In this document: positions 12,001-22,183 of the stretch, piece after piece
How positions within the stretch are numbered: the first letter of the stretch is position 1
Layout of the letters: the number at the start of each line of letters is the position of its first letter
Origin: Chrysaora quinquecirrha
Taxonomy: Eukaryota > Cnidaria > Scyphozoa > Semaeostomeae > Pelagiidae
Length of the DNA stretch: 64,000 nucleotides
Assembly (NCBI GenBank): GCA_014526335.1
Contig: JACTAT010000008.1
Location: 207,164-271,163, forward strand
Direction of reading: 5' to 3'
The notes under the pieces: generated by a model
Told to the model about the DNA's origin: nothing
What the model saw: the letters and a program-made list of their open reading frames with translations, nothing else
Databases searched by the model: none
Made by a program: the position numbers and the translations under genes

Positions 12001-12886
12001 ATCCAAAATTTTCTTTGCCGCCCAGCATTGGTGGGCGGCAATTTTGGTCCCCCCCTTGAAGTTTGCAGACGTCTAAACTCGAAACAGCGAGAAAAGTGCA
12101 ATAGTATGTTTCTCAAATTGAAATACAAGCATAGTTCCCCTCAGCACATCTATCAATTAATAACTAATATCGGCTGAGCGTATTTAAGGTGAATTCTTTA
12201 TTAGTGGAGTGGTTAGTAAACTTTTTGTGCCGCACCCTGAACCGGGCCTTTTTTATTTGCTAGCTACCCTGCAATTGTGGTGCCAGACCGCCCATGCATC
12301 TCTGTGGACTTTCTCCGGGCTGGCAGTTAAAAAAACATTATAAGAATTTTTTGGGCCCCATGTCACCTTTGGCCCACCACTGAAAATTTCTTAAAATATG
12401 CATTGAAAAACTGTTACCTAAAGACACCCTGTGCAAAGTATATCGTGGAATTGTGGAACCGCATCTCCGCTACTGCTGTTCGGTCTGGGGAGTTTGCGGC
12501 GAAACTCGGCTGCAGTCTTTGCAAAAACTTCAGAATAGAGCCGCACGAATTGTAACCAATAGCAGCTATGATACTTCCGCCGGTGCCTTGATAGAAAGTT
12601 TAAAGTGGCCGACCGTAGCTGAAATGATTAATACTGAAACAGCTACCATGGTCTTTAAATCTATAAATGGCCTTGCTCCAAGTTATCTGTCTGAACTTTT
12701 CACGAGGAAATCGTCTCGCTGTTTTAAAACCTCCGCAATGCCAACACAGACTTACATGTTCCATTTATGAAAACATGTAACGGCCAGAAAGCATTTTCCT
12801 ATCGTGGTGCTGTAGTCTGGAACCGCCTCGGCCCGGAAATTAAGCGGGCAATCTCTCCCCGACAATTCACAAATATGTGGAAATGA
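9064..12886 (+). pseudogene. LINE ORF2: endonuclease plus reverse transcriptase, inactivated
   Basis: The N-terminal 403 codons are an apurinic-type endonuclease: INETKLD, GGGVAVYIKD, LAWYRPP, ILGDTNCDML and SDHYMVYCV are its signature blocks. After a TGA at about 10273 the same frame continues with NYRPISVLP, FIDLKKAFDTVDHD (motif A), GVPQGSCLGPLLF (motif B) and motif C. Motif C reads YAED instead of YADD (11074-11085), so the first catalytic aspartate is lost. At least four in-frame stops lie between 10273 and 10600. A 978-bp hAT-like insertion at 11428-12405 splits the frame after KYTKKL; the same frame resumes on the other side of the 8-bp duplication. The last segment (VWNRLGPEIKRAI..) is shifted by one base after about 12740. 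Clearly a dead copy. Confidence 0.88.
11428..12405. mobile_element. Non-autonomous hAT-like element, 978 bp
   Basis: Flanked by the 8-bp duplication AAAAACTG (11420-11427 and 12406-12413). The ends are imperfect inverted repeats, CAGGGCATATTTTA on the left and CAATGCATATTTTA (reverse complement) on the right. Eight-bp duplications and CA-starting ends are typical of hAT elements. Subterminal GGTGGGCCA/TGGCCCACC words recur in both orientations near both ends, as hAT subterminal binding motifs often do. There is no transposase frame. It interrupts the LINE ORF2. Confidence 0.85.
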
Positions 12887-13052
12887 CTTTGATTTATTAT
12901 TTTACATTGTTATTAGGTTTAGGTTCTATAGAAATTAATTAGTTTTTAGCATATGTATTTTTTTTGCACGGCCCCCTGAAAAACAGTCGCATGACTGACG
13001 GGGCAACCGTGAGTAAATAATAAAAAATGAAAAATGAAAAAATGAAAAAATG

Positions 13053-14202
13053 AATCTTCGGCCAGCCAAGGGGGAGGGACTATCCGGCCCCCAGGCCATA
13101 TGCTTACACTTGGATATCCCGCCAGCTTCCGACTCACGCACTGAATCAATTATGTAAAGACATCGTCTTTATACTCACCGAACTTCTTCAAGTTATTCAG
13201 GCAATTGTGGGAAAAGCTTTGTTGCGCATGCGATACTTTTTGGACTCTCGGACTTCAATGCTTCTGTTCGAAGGCAAAATTGACAAGACCTGTGTGGAAG
13301 TACCCCTCTTTAACGTTTGGCGCGGCTATACAATGTAGCTATGTTTGTCAAAACAGCAGCAACGTTTATGCATTAAACAAAGATATTAAAAAACTGTTCA
13401 ATGCCTTGAAGCGAGTGACGTTTTAAACTGTTTGCAGTGATGTTTACAGTTTGTGCTTCAATGATGGATTCCTTTATATTTCCCATGATGTTGGAGTATC
13501 TATGGGCGGCACCCGATGGACAATGCAAATAATGTACGTGTCTTGAATTTGAGTCACATGAATGAGCCCTTCGTATTTCGTATGTACCCTGTTTGGTTCT
13601 TCTGGTGCACTTTTTTCAAATGAAAAAAGGTTTCCAGTCTCTGAAATCAAGCCTTGTGACGATCGAAGTTGTTCTTTTTTAATAAAAAAAAGCCAGGAAG
13701 AAAATGTCACTAGTCCTTGAATTTGGCAGCGTTATTTACGTTTACGATCCCCAAGCTAATTGAGTAGGAATTACTTCCAAAATGCAAGAATGAGCGTCAT
13801 TTTTTAGCAACTTGGCTACCTCTATGAAGCGTTGCCGGTGGATACAATGGGAACATAATTCGGTTTAAACCGAATTTTATTCTAACTCTGAACAGCCAAT
13901 AAGGAATTGTGTCTGTGGAATCACGAAAGATGAAGGTGAAGGTGAATTGATGTTTTAGCGCCAGTCGCTAGGATCTCAGTAGTTAGTTAACTAATCGAGA
14001 CCTCGAGCCCGGCCGTGATAGGAGAAATGGGACAAGTGCGTTTCAGATGGATTCAAGTTCTTATACACTGATGGTCTGTGTCATAATCGCATAAACAATA
14101 CTGATATTTTTAGTTTTCAGGATTTTGCGGTATTTTGCAACTTTTTTGTTCAGTATTCGGGATTCGGCGATTTTTTCGCGCGGTATTGCGGTATTGGGAC
14201 CC
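13053..14202. other. Right flank of the 6.6-kb TIR element, no gene
   Basis: Non-coding. It holds a 20-bp perfect palindrome (13857-13876, AATTCGGTTTAAACCGAATT) and TGCGGTATT-like subterminal words at about 14118-14197 matching those at 7592-7690. Confidence 0.6.
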
Positions 14203-14440
14203 CCCCGAAGTACCCCTCCTACAATTCAGGTGTAACAAAAAGATACGATCTCACCAGACGATCCATAAGTGACGGAAATTATAGCCAATGGTACGATGCT
14301 TGGGCGATGCTGTTTTAGGCCCTAATCAAGGACGATAAAGCACAGACATTGCATCGAAATTCAGCAGAATCCCATCACCAAATGAGAAGACCATGATCCC
14401 CAGGCAATACACGCAACGATAATGGCAAGCAAGCTAAAAT

Positions 14441-14595
14441 CGTTTAAATAATAGTTCGAATTGATGAAATCAAATCTGTGACGCTGAGCATGCAACAACA
14501 TGCAACATGCGAAGATTTCCTGATTGAAAGAATTCACATATGCTTCATTCGAGAGGTTACGCCCACATCGGGGCTTTGCATGCCAGGACCGCAAT
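14441..14595. repeat. Repeat R, left half of an interrupted copy
   Basis: Matches 2837-2985 of the intact copy up to GGACCGCAAT, apart from an extra CATGCAACA-type duplication. The remainder of R resumes at 26957 after a 12.36-kb insertion. Confidence 0.93.
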
Positions 14596-14606
14596 TCGGC
14601 CGTAAA

Positions 14607-17195
14607 TTCAAATTCAAATTCAAATTCATTATCATTTAGTAGCATCTTACAAGTTACATTTCTTTTGTAAAGTAATTCTTAGTATATATTTATATATATA
14701 TAATAGCATCAGATACATTAAAAAAAGAATTACATTAATAATGAAGCTACCTAGGACACGGAGAAAGAACCGAAGCGGTTTTCTAGCCCAGTGCCCTATT
14801 TATAAGTATTCATCTCGTAGATATTTACTAACTTAAGCAAAACTTAATAAAACTAAAGATAAACTATTTCAATATTAACTATTACAAGTACAGCTCATAT
14901 CTACATTAGTAACAACATTAAGATGAATTTGAGAAGAACTTTTTTTTTATTACAAGCTAGAACAGAAAATCAAAGAATGTGGGGGTGAGAGAACAGATCA
15001 AGAAAAATAAATGGAAGGGGGAGGGGGCACGGAACTTTGAATTCAGCTTAGATTTTTCTGCATTTTGTTCAATATTTATTCAGTAAATAATTTTAAGGTG
15101 GCTACGAAATCTTGAAATAGTTTGTTTGTTGCGGATAATATTAGGAATTTCATTCCATAGTGTTGCACCAAAGTGTGTTATAAATCTTTTTTTGAAATTT
15201 GTTCTAGTAGATGGAATGGTAAAATTGTCGTTAGAAGCCTGGCGAGTATTATATTTATGCCTTTGTTTTGTTTTCGTGAATAAATTTTGAAAACATTGCA
15301 AATGGTTGCCTTTGTGAATGTCGTACATGAAAGAAGCGCAATCAAACTTAAAGCAGTCCACAAATTTTAGGATACCAAATTTCTTATATATGTGATCAGC
15401 ATTAGAATCGTAGTTGTCAAAGTTCATTATTCTCAGAACTTTGTTAAGACTTCGATGAATAGTATTTGTTATAGAGGGCATCGCACAACCCCAGTTAATA
15501 AGAGCGTAGTTTATATGTGGAGCAACGAAGGCAAAGTACAGATTTCTCAGTACATTTTGTGGTACAAAATGTCTCAGTTTTGCAAGAATACCTGTGGCTT
15601 TAGCAATTTTTTGATTCACCATTTTGATATGACATTTCCAGTTTAAGTTTTTATCCAATAGTACTCCAAGATATTTTACAGAGTCTTTTTCCTCAATTGG
15701 TTTATTGTTTATTGATAAAGAAACTTTGTGGGACAATTTTTTTTGACTAGAGGAGACAATCATGAAATTAGACTTCTCTACATTCAGTGTGAGTTTATTA
15801 GCAGTAAGCCAATCGTGGACTTTATCAAGTTCTCTATTCATCAATGATTCTAGATGTGAATTAACTTTGCAGGGAGATGAAAGAGTGCCATTTATACAGA
15901 CCTTTTGAGATCTATCCGAGAGGTAAGATTTGAACCAATCAAGAGCAACACCTCTAATTCCATAATGCTCAAGTTTATTGATGAGAATATCATGGTTAAC
16001 AGTGTCAAAAGCTTTGGCAAGATCTAAGAAAATACAACAGGAAAATTTCTTTTTTTCTATTGACTCAACTAGTTGATTATAAAGGTCAAGAATAGCAAGT
16101 GATGTTGACTTCCCTTTTTGAAATCCAAATTGATGTTCATATATAATTTTATGTTTCTCCAAAAATTTGCATAGTCGCACATGCATCAGCTTTTCAAAAA
16201 TTTTATTAAAGATTGGAAGAAGTGAGATCGGACGATAGTTATTTACTTCGTGTCTAGACTTGCCTTTATGGACTGGAATCACTTTTGCATATTTTAGCAT
16301 TAATGGAAAGTACCCAATAGAGAAGGATCTATTAATAAGTTCAGAAAGAGGTTTTGCTATAAGATTGCTTATACATTTTACCAGTTTAACGGGTATATCA
16401 TACGAGTCAGGGGCTTTAAGCTCATTAAGACTATTAAGTTGGTCCAAAACTTCATTATGCGAGGTTGAAATAAAGAAATTTTGAGTAACTGGATTCTTTA
16501 GGTAATCTCTAAAACATTTCCGTGGAGAGTTAAGTTTGTCGTTAAGTTTTTTAGCTATAGTAGAGAAATATTGGTTGAAGGCATTTGCGACTTTCCCAGG
16601 ATCAGAGTGTAGATTGCCTTGAAGATTTAATTTTATTTGACCTGATGCTTTTGAACTTCTTTTTGCAAGTAGGTTATTAATGCCTTTCCAGATTTTTTTA
16701 GAATCTTTCTTAAAGGATTCAAAATAGGAAGTGTGGTGAAGTTTTTTGCTTAATCTTATGACGTGGTTAAGCGTATTTCTATATGTCTTATATCGTTGAA
16801 ACCAAAAAGAATCCTTTGTTTTTAAGAATTTTTTATAGAGCAAGTTCTTCGTAGAAATCGACTTCAGAATTCCGTTAGTGATCCACGGTTTTTTCTCTTG
16901 CTTACGTTGTTTCTTAGTCTTAGTTTTAAGGGGGGCATGTTTATTCATTACAGACAACAGTTCAGTTTGGAATTTCCCGTATAAACTATCAAGATCCGAA
17001 TTACAAACTTGGAACTCTCTAAAATCAATTTTTTCTATATCAGATAAATATTCATGAAGTTTAAATTTTCTAAAGTCACGGACCAAAGTCCTATCCTTAA
17101 AATTTGAGTTCGTCAACTCATTGAAGAAAACGAAATTCGGCATATGATCAGAAATCTTATCTATTAAATTGCCACTAACTGTGTTAGGATTTAAG
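14607..17195 (-). mobile_element. 5'-truncated LINE inserted next to the left end of the ISL2EU-like element
   Basis: Read on the minus strand it starts inside the endonuclease (frame open upstream of 17143 to about 17195, with SGN..SDHMPNF), contains the RT frame, and ends with a (GAATTT)n tail at 14607-14632, immediately after the 11-bp terminal repeat of the host transposon. The region beyond its 5' end (17185-17260) is a TTAATTAA-rich stretch in which TTTAAGGAATTAAT occurs twice, possibly a target duplication with filler. Confidence 0.85.
15080..17143 (-). pseudogene. LINE reverse transcriptase frame lacking the catalytic core
   Basis: A 687-codon open frame of a CR1/L2-type LINE. Recognisable blocks are KKPWITNGILKSI, NYRPISLLPIFNKIFEK, the motif-A region FLDLAKAFDTVNHD, GVALDWFKSYLSDRSQ, then WLTANKLTLNVEKS, VKYLGVLLD and the C-terminal HINYALINWGCA. 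Directly after INGTLSSPCKVN (about residue 428, near 15862) the sequence jumps to SHLESLMNRELDKVHDWL. Motif B (GVPQGS..GPLLF) and motif C (F/YADD), normally about 60-70 residues, are missing in frame. The protein cannot polymerise DNA although the frame is open over 2 kb. The endonuclease is mostly lost by 5' truncation. Confidence 0.88.
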
Positions 17196-17290
17196 GAATT
17201 AATGATAAATTAATTAATTAATGATGAATTAATTAATAATTAATTTAAGGAATTAATTGTATTCGCTGTGCTTCATTGTTATCGCCGTTG

Positions 17291-17299
17291 TATAAAATA
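17291..17299 (+). promoter_or_regulatory. Possible TATA box of the THAP/DDE transposase gene
   Basis: TATAAAATA lies 49 bp upstream of the ATG at 17340. The position fits a short 5' UTR, but the region is AT-rich, so chance is not excluded. Confidence 0.35.
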
Positions 17300-17339
17300 A
17301 ATATCTAAATTGGAGATTTAAAAATATCGTTTCATAAAA

Positions 17340-18902
17340 ATGCCAAAGTATTGCTCAGTTTTTGGCTGTAATGCATCGTCAGCTAGTTCCAATGAGTCAT
17401 TTTTTCAATACCCAGCTGAACCAAATACGAGAAGATCTTGGATAAGTAGAGTGCGAAGGGAAGGGTTCAAACCGACTTCTACATCCTACGTATGCAGTAG
17501 ACATTTCTCAGCTGATAATTTTTCAGAAACTAAGAATGATACTCCTGGTCAATTTCAAAGAAAGCGATTGGAAAGAGGTGCAATCCCAAACGTAAATCTC
17601 CGTGGAAATGAAACAGATGAGCGTGTTGCAAAGAGGACAAGTAATGTTTCAAGAAAGGCACTTGAACCTTCCATTCCGAACCCTTTACTATCTGAATCAA
17701 AATTAGATGAGGAACAGCTTACTGAAGCAACTTTTGTTAGCCCAGAAGTAGAAGCAAATGTTGCCTTGACAGAGGAGGAGAAGAACTTTTTAGAAATGAA
17801 GGAACTAAAAGATGAACTGGCAAGAGCTAAGGAACAAATTTCAAAACTGGAGAAAAATATGTTTAATTACAAAAATCTGAAAGATCATGAAATTCAACGA
17901 TACACTGGTATAAGTAAAGCCGTATTCAATTCGCTGGCAAGTCTTATTCAACGTTTTACACCTCTCAATTACTGGTCTGGATCTTCTGTTACCTCTGTGA
18001 GCATTGAAGACCAACTCCTTATTTTGCTTATGAAGCTAAGATTGGATCTTCCTTACTTTGATTTAGCCCGCAGGTTTTCTTTGAGTCAGACAACAATCCA
18101 GAACATATTCATGACATATATTCACGTATTACATGAACTTCTGTTTCTGGGAATGTTGAACAAGATTCCATCACTTGAAAAAAATAAGTGCAGCCTTCCA
18201 GAATCATTTGGTAGCTTCTCCAATTGCAGGATAATTTTAGATTGCACTGAATTCCGTGTTAGCGTTCCAAGAAAGGATCTCGAAGCAGCATCAAGTTCCT
18301 TCAGCAATTATAAACACTACCTCACTGGCAAGTTTCTTGTAGGCGTTGCTCCAAATGGCTGCATTACCTTTGTAAGTGAAGGATTTCCTGGTAGCACCAG
18401 TGATAAAATTGTTACAAAGGAATCAGGAATAGTACATCATTTTCAGGTATGGCTACAGCTATTCATGTTTTTGTTTCAGTGTATCAGTTGCTTGATCGTG
18501 TGAGCATTAATGCATTGATAAACCTCAAAAATTAAGATTTTGTTTCTATTTTTGTTGTAGGCAGGTGATCTTATATTGGCTGACAAAGGTTTTCTTATTT
18601 ATGACCTGCTTCCAAAAAATGTATTTTTGAATCTTCCTGCTTTTCTTGCTGGCAAAACTCAATTGACCAAAGAAGAAGCTGCATTTTCAAGAAAAATAGC
18701 CTCTTGCAGAATCCATGTTGAAAGGGCAATTGAGCGCATGAGAAACTATAAAATTCTGCACACAATTACAGCACCACTAAGGCCATTTGTAAACAAAATT
18801 GTGCAAGTCTGTGCAACATTAGTTGATCTGCAGTCACCAATAATAGCTGGAGTCCTCCAGAATTATGCAGAGTCTGCAAATACAGATAAAGATAATGATT
18901 GA
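17340..18902 (+). CDS. THAP-domain DDE transposase of the ISL2EU-like element (two exons)
   Basis: Two exons, 17340-18446 and 18561-18902, joined over a 114-bp GT-AG intron (CAG^GTATGG...TTGTAG^GCAGG), give 482 residues without stops. Residues 1-90 are a THAP zinc finger (C2CH: CSVFGC ... CSRHF, ending near AIPN), the DNA-binding part. A coiled-coil stretch (about 145-180) is followed by a helix-turn-helix typical of this transposase group (SLSQTTIQNIF) and the DDE_4 nuclease domain. Likely catalytic residues are D301 (ILDCTEF), D377 (LADKGF) and E423 (HVERAIERM). The enzyme would cut the TCGGCCG ends of its own element. It runs convergently to the YqaJ gene 110 bp downstream. The frame is intact, so this copy may be young or conserved; activity is not shown. 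Confidence 0.88.
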
Positions 18903-19013
18903 AAAAGCTGTTAAATTGATTTGTTTTAATGTTGATTATACATGTTATTAATATAGTACATAATGTAGATTTAATATTGAAGCCATGTTATGCACACATA
19001 ATTCTACTTTTGA

Positions 19014-20317
19014 TTAATCATCACCAGTGCTGCAATAATTCGGAAGAAGCTCATTCAAATAAAAGTCCTTTAAAAGAGGAATGTTTGTTCTTTCCCAGTC
19101 CGGATCTTTTTGCACTGAAATTATTTTTGTTTCTTTTTTTGTCCAAATTACAAAATCTCCAGACTCGACACCAACTGCTACCATTTCTGCTTGAATTTGG
19201 TGCCAATAATTGTGACCTTTTCTTAATTCACCATCCTTTGTAAGGTAAAATGAAGTTGCTTTTGAGCCCTCTGGCAACTCCTTTGCTATTGCTTCATTTA
19301 TTGTGCATTCCCTGTACTTCCAAGGACACTTGACTTCCAGGATCCCTTTCTTCTCTTCATCTCCCTTATAGGATATTATCCCATCTGGGCTGCTCCCCAA
19401 AAAGCCACACGGGAATAGATGGATCCCAGTCTCTTTCACTTTGTTGCCAGTGAGCTCTTTGTAGTGGCTCATGGCAATGCTTTCATGCATTTGGCCCCAC
19501 ATTATGGAGTCTTTGGTCCCTAGAGAATATTCTCCTTTTAACTTTTTGAACAGAGAAGGAGGAAATTGATGATTATGACACCTGTTTCTGTTTATTGCCC
19601 TCAATACATCACCAAAGTTGCTACCAGTTAGTCGCAGCCTCCTAAACTTTCCCCAAAGTGGTGACAATCTTTGCTCAACTGTATTTGCTGCAAGCCAATT
19701 GATTTGCTCTGCAGAGACCTTGCATTTTTCAGTAAATGTGACTTTGTTTTGTATAAATTCTTTTAACAAATCCTCAATGAGCATGGGCATCAAAGGATTA
19801 GTTAAATTTTCTAGTGGTTCTGGCCCAAGAATCCACTGCATTGGAACCAATTCTCCTGTTTGGTTTAAGGAATCGAAGGAAAATTCCCTGTCATCGTCAG
19901 TTACTTCTCTTGGCAGGGCTCTATATTCTGGCTTTGTATGTGGAAAAAATCACCACATGTCTTTGTCACATTTCTTGCAGCCTTTCTTGGTTTGGCTATC
20001 CATGAACTTGGAAGGTCTGTTTTGGAGTATCCCTTTTTATTGACATAAATTGCTGACGCGGCCATATGGCTGCAAAGCCATTTACCTCTGGGGCATTCAC
20101 AGGTAGCAGAAGTTATTCCACCATCACCATTTATTTTTAATACAACCTTGTAACTCTTGTCTTTCATCGATGCTCTCACTGTTGCCTGAATCTCATGATC
20201 CTTTATTTGCAATGACAACACAAAGCCAGACTTATATTTCAGTTCTCCTTTCTCAACACAGTTTGGATCGTTTTTGAAAAAATTGAAAATTCCAGCAAAA
20301 GTAATAATTTCGGACAT
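19014..20317 (-). CDS. SWIM zinc finger plus YqaJ-type nuclease protein of the ISL2EU-like element, one frameshift
   Basis: The N-terminal part (start MSEIITF at 20317) carries a SWIM motif CECPRGKWLCSH (CxCx6CxH), a probable nucleic-acid or protein-binding finger. The C-terminal part carries a YqaJ/lambda-exonuclease-type fold: RLTGSNFG, WGQMHESIA, GSSPDG and ILEVKCPW supply the E, D and E-x-K positions of the PD-(D/E)xK nuclease. The two parts are in different frames. The switch lies at the A6 run near 19946-19953, where a one-base change would join them, so this is either a recent inactivating indel or an assembly error. An upstream in-frame Met at 20452 exists, but the region before 20317 looks non-coding. 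YqaJ proteins accompany ISL2EU transposases in animals; their role in transposition is unclear. Confidence 0.82.
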
Positions 20318-20965
20318 AGTTACTTGAACACTTCCTTCAATTGAGATTGATAATAAAACAGCGATAACGATATGAAAACCACGGCGAATACACCCACACG
20401 TACGGCCTAGGCCAAAATCCAGATCCACGAAGAATTCGAACGTGAAACACAAAATTCTATATACAAATTAATACGAAATTCTAAAATTTAATTCAAATGA
20501 CAACTATAAACTATTTAAAAACCTATTATTATAACTAATTTAACAAAATATCAGAATAAAATCGATCTACCTTTGACTGATTGCAGTGAACACCATGAAA
20601 TCACTGTGGTTTACTCGAAGTGCGGATCGGTTGCTACCACGTAACTATGCAGGCCGCAAATCAACCAATCACGTTCAACTTAAAGAGGAAATGACATGAA
20701 AATTGATATTTCGCGATCTTATGTAAATTTTAACGCTGATTCCGAAAATCAGTTTGAAAATTACAAATTCTTGACCATTTCGTCAGAATTCGACCTTCAG
20801 GGCTTGAAATTGTGAAAAATGTGTGTCCGAGAGGACTGGGTCGGGTTTGGCACCTCAGCGAGCTTGTGACGTCAGAAATTGGACACGAGAGGATAGAAGC
20901 ACAAATAATATACTTGTTTTTAGTCAACTCTGTGGTAAAGTGAGCAATTGGAAATCGTTAAAAAT

Positions 20966-21997
20966 ATGTCTAGCAGCGAATCAACAAGCTCTTTTTCCTC
21001 CGAAATATCATCAAATAACAGTCAGGAAGTATTTGAAGACTTCGGTGGCGAGTATTTGCCTTATCAAAACGAACCTGTTGCGAGTGAAAATGAGGATGAT
21101 GACGAGGATAGGCCTAGAGCAGAAGATCAACCCGAAGATGAGGATGGAATTCTTCCTGTGGTATTCCGTGAAAGATTTGAGGGAAACTTACCAGTTAGGC
21201 AATGGTAAGATATAATTCTGTTTTAAAAAAATAATATTTGTGTATAGTTTGCTGAGTTTGTTGAACCTGCCCACATAGACCTTATTTATCAACCTAGATA
21301 GACTAGGCCTATTTATTACAAATTGTTACTTTGCAGGTGTGAGTGTGGAAATTGCTCTGAAGAACACCTTGAAACAGCAAGAGAGTTTCGTTGCTGTCAT
21401 GAAGTAGCTCCTGCTTTTGAAAAACTTGAGAATGATGGTCTGTCCGACACAATCCATTGCATAACAGAGCATGAGGACTACAGAGCTTTCACTAATCGAA
21501 ATATTTTATTAAATGTTGGACCTATGTTTCGCACCAGAAATGGGAGACCTTATACGCAAAGAGCCAATGTAACAGAAAATGAGTAAGTATCAATTCAAAA
21601 TTAATTGCAAAGAACAGTTTCAAATATAATTGTATTAGTTCTTATTAGAAAAAATAGTATTAGACAGTCTATCCGTGGCTTGTCTAATAAACAATAACTA
21701 TACGTAATGAAGGAATATTTAATTAAGTTCCTGGTTACTCTATATCTTTAATATCTAATTTATTATTCTAACTTTTATTGTACATAATCAGACTTATTCA
21801 TTATTCAATGAATGTATTTAATACTCCATAACAGGTATCTTCGTGCAGTTGCTTATCGCTGGTTAGCACGCTGGTTCTTTGGCTATTTAGGCTGGGATAA
21901 TACTCGCCCTCTTCCTGCATGTGTCTATAGAGACATTCGTGAAAGATATGCCACTGGTCAAAGAACTGGTTACAGGGAGACAGAAGAAAGAGCATGA
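20966..21997 (+). CDS. P2X7-type intracellular (cysteine-rich ballast) domain protein, three exons, cargo or accessory gene of Kolobok
   Basis: Exons 20966-21204, 21337-21582 and 21835-21997, joined by GT-AG introns with phases that keep the frame, give 215 residues. Residues 1-75 are low-complexity, serine- then acid-rich (ENEDDDEDRPRAEDQPEDED). Exon 2 opens the conserved module: WCECGNCSEEH, FRCCHE and CITEHEDY. Exon 3 continues with YLRAVAYRWLARW, GYLGWDN and PLPACVYRDIR. The spaced WCxCGxC, CC and C-IT-H pattern and the GYLG...P-C-V..IR ending are those of the zinc-binding C-terminal domain of the P2X7 receptor. There is no channel or membrane segment. In vertebrates this domain is fused to an ATP-gated channel; here it stands alone inside a transposon. 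Its role in transposition is unknown. The frame is intact. An upstream in-frame Met at 20948 is possible. Confidence 0.82.
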
Positions 21998-22183
21998 ACT
22001 AATATTTCAGTAAGCTGTTTTTAAATCATTGTTTGTGTAATTTCAACCCCAAAATTTTCATCTGTCGCTTCAAATTCTCTCCCTGTTTGCTAATGTTTTG
22101 TAATTTTTGTGTAATTTGATGAAAATTTTGATGAGGAAATCATATGTACTCTACAATTCTGTTTAATTTGCTTATATAAATTA

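Larger units (their letters stand above)
8160..13052 (+). mobile_element. CR1/L2-type non-LTR retrotransposon (LINE), decayed, with hAT insertion
   Basis: The order is ORF1-like coiled coil (8239-8760), endonuclease (from 9064), reverse transcriptase and C-terminal region (to about 12886), a 3' UTR and an ATGAAAAA-type microsatellite tail at about 13020-13052. Tails of this kind end CR1/L2-group LINEs. The 5' boundary is uncertain. A copy-specific insertion of C-rich sequence precedes the endonuclease (C12 run at 9076). The LINE lies inside the TIR element 7576-14218. Confidence 0.8.
7576..14218. mobile_element. 6.6-kb DNA transposon with 16-bp perfect TIRs and a 6-bp target duplication, family unknown
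   Basis: The left end 7576-7591 reads GAGGGGTACTTCGGGG and the right end 14203-14218 is its exact reverse complement. Both are flanked by CTACAA (7570-7575 and 14219-14224), a 6-bp duplication. Subterminal DNA at both ends is rich in TGCGGTATT-like words on the same strand. No transposase belonging to this element was recognised; the coding material inside is a LINE inserted in it (about 8160-13052). Six-bp duplications are known for IS3EU elements, but the assignment is unsupported without a transposase. It is probably a non-autonomous element enlarged by the LINE. Confidence 0.75.

Noticed and set aside
14107..14199. TGCGGTATT words as evidence that the two ends of the 7.6-14.2 kb element are separate solo repeats
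   Set aside because: The exact 16-bp inverted ends and identical CTACAA flanks are better explained by one element, though the same-strand words remain odd.
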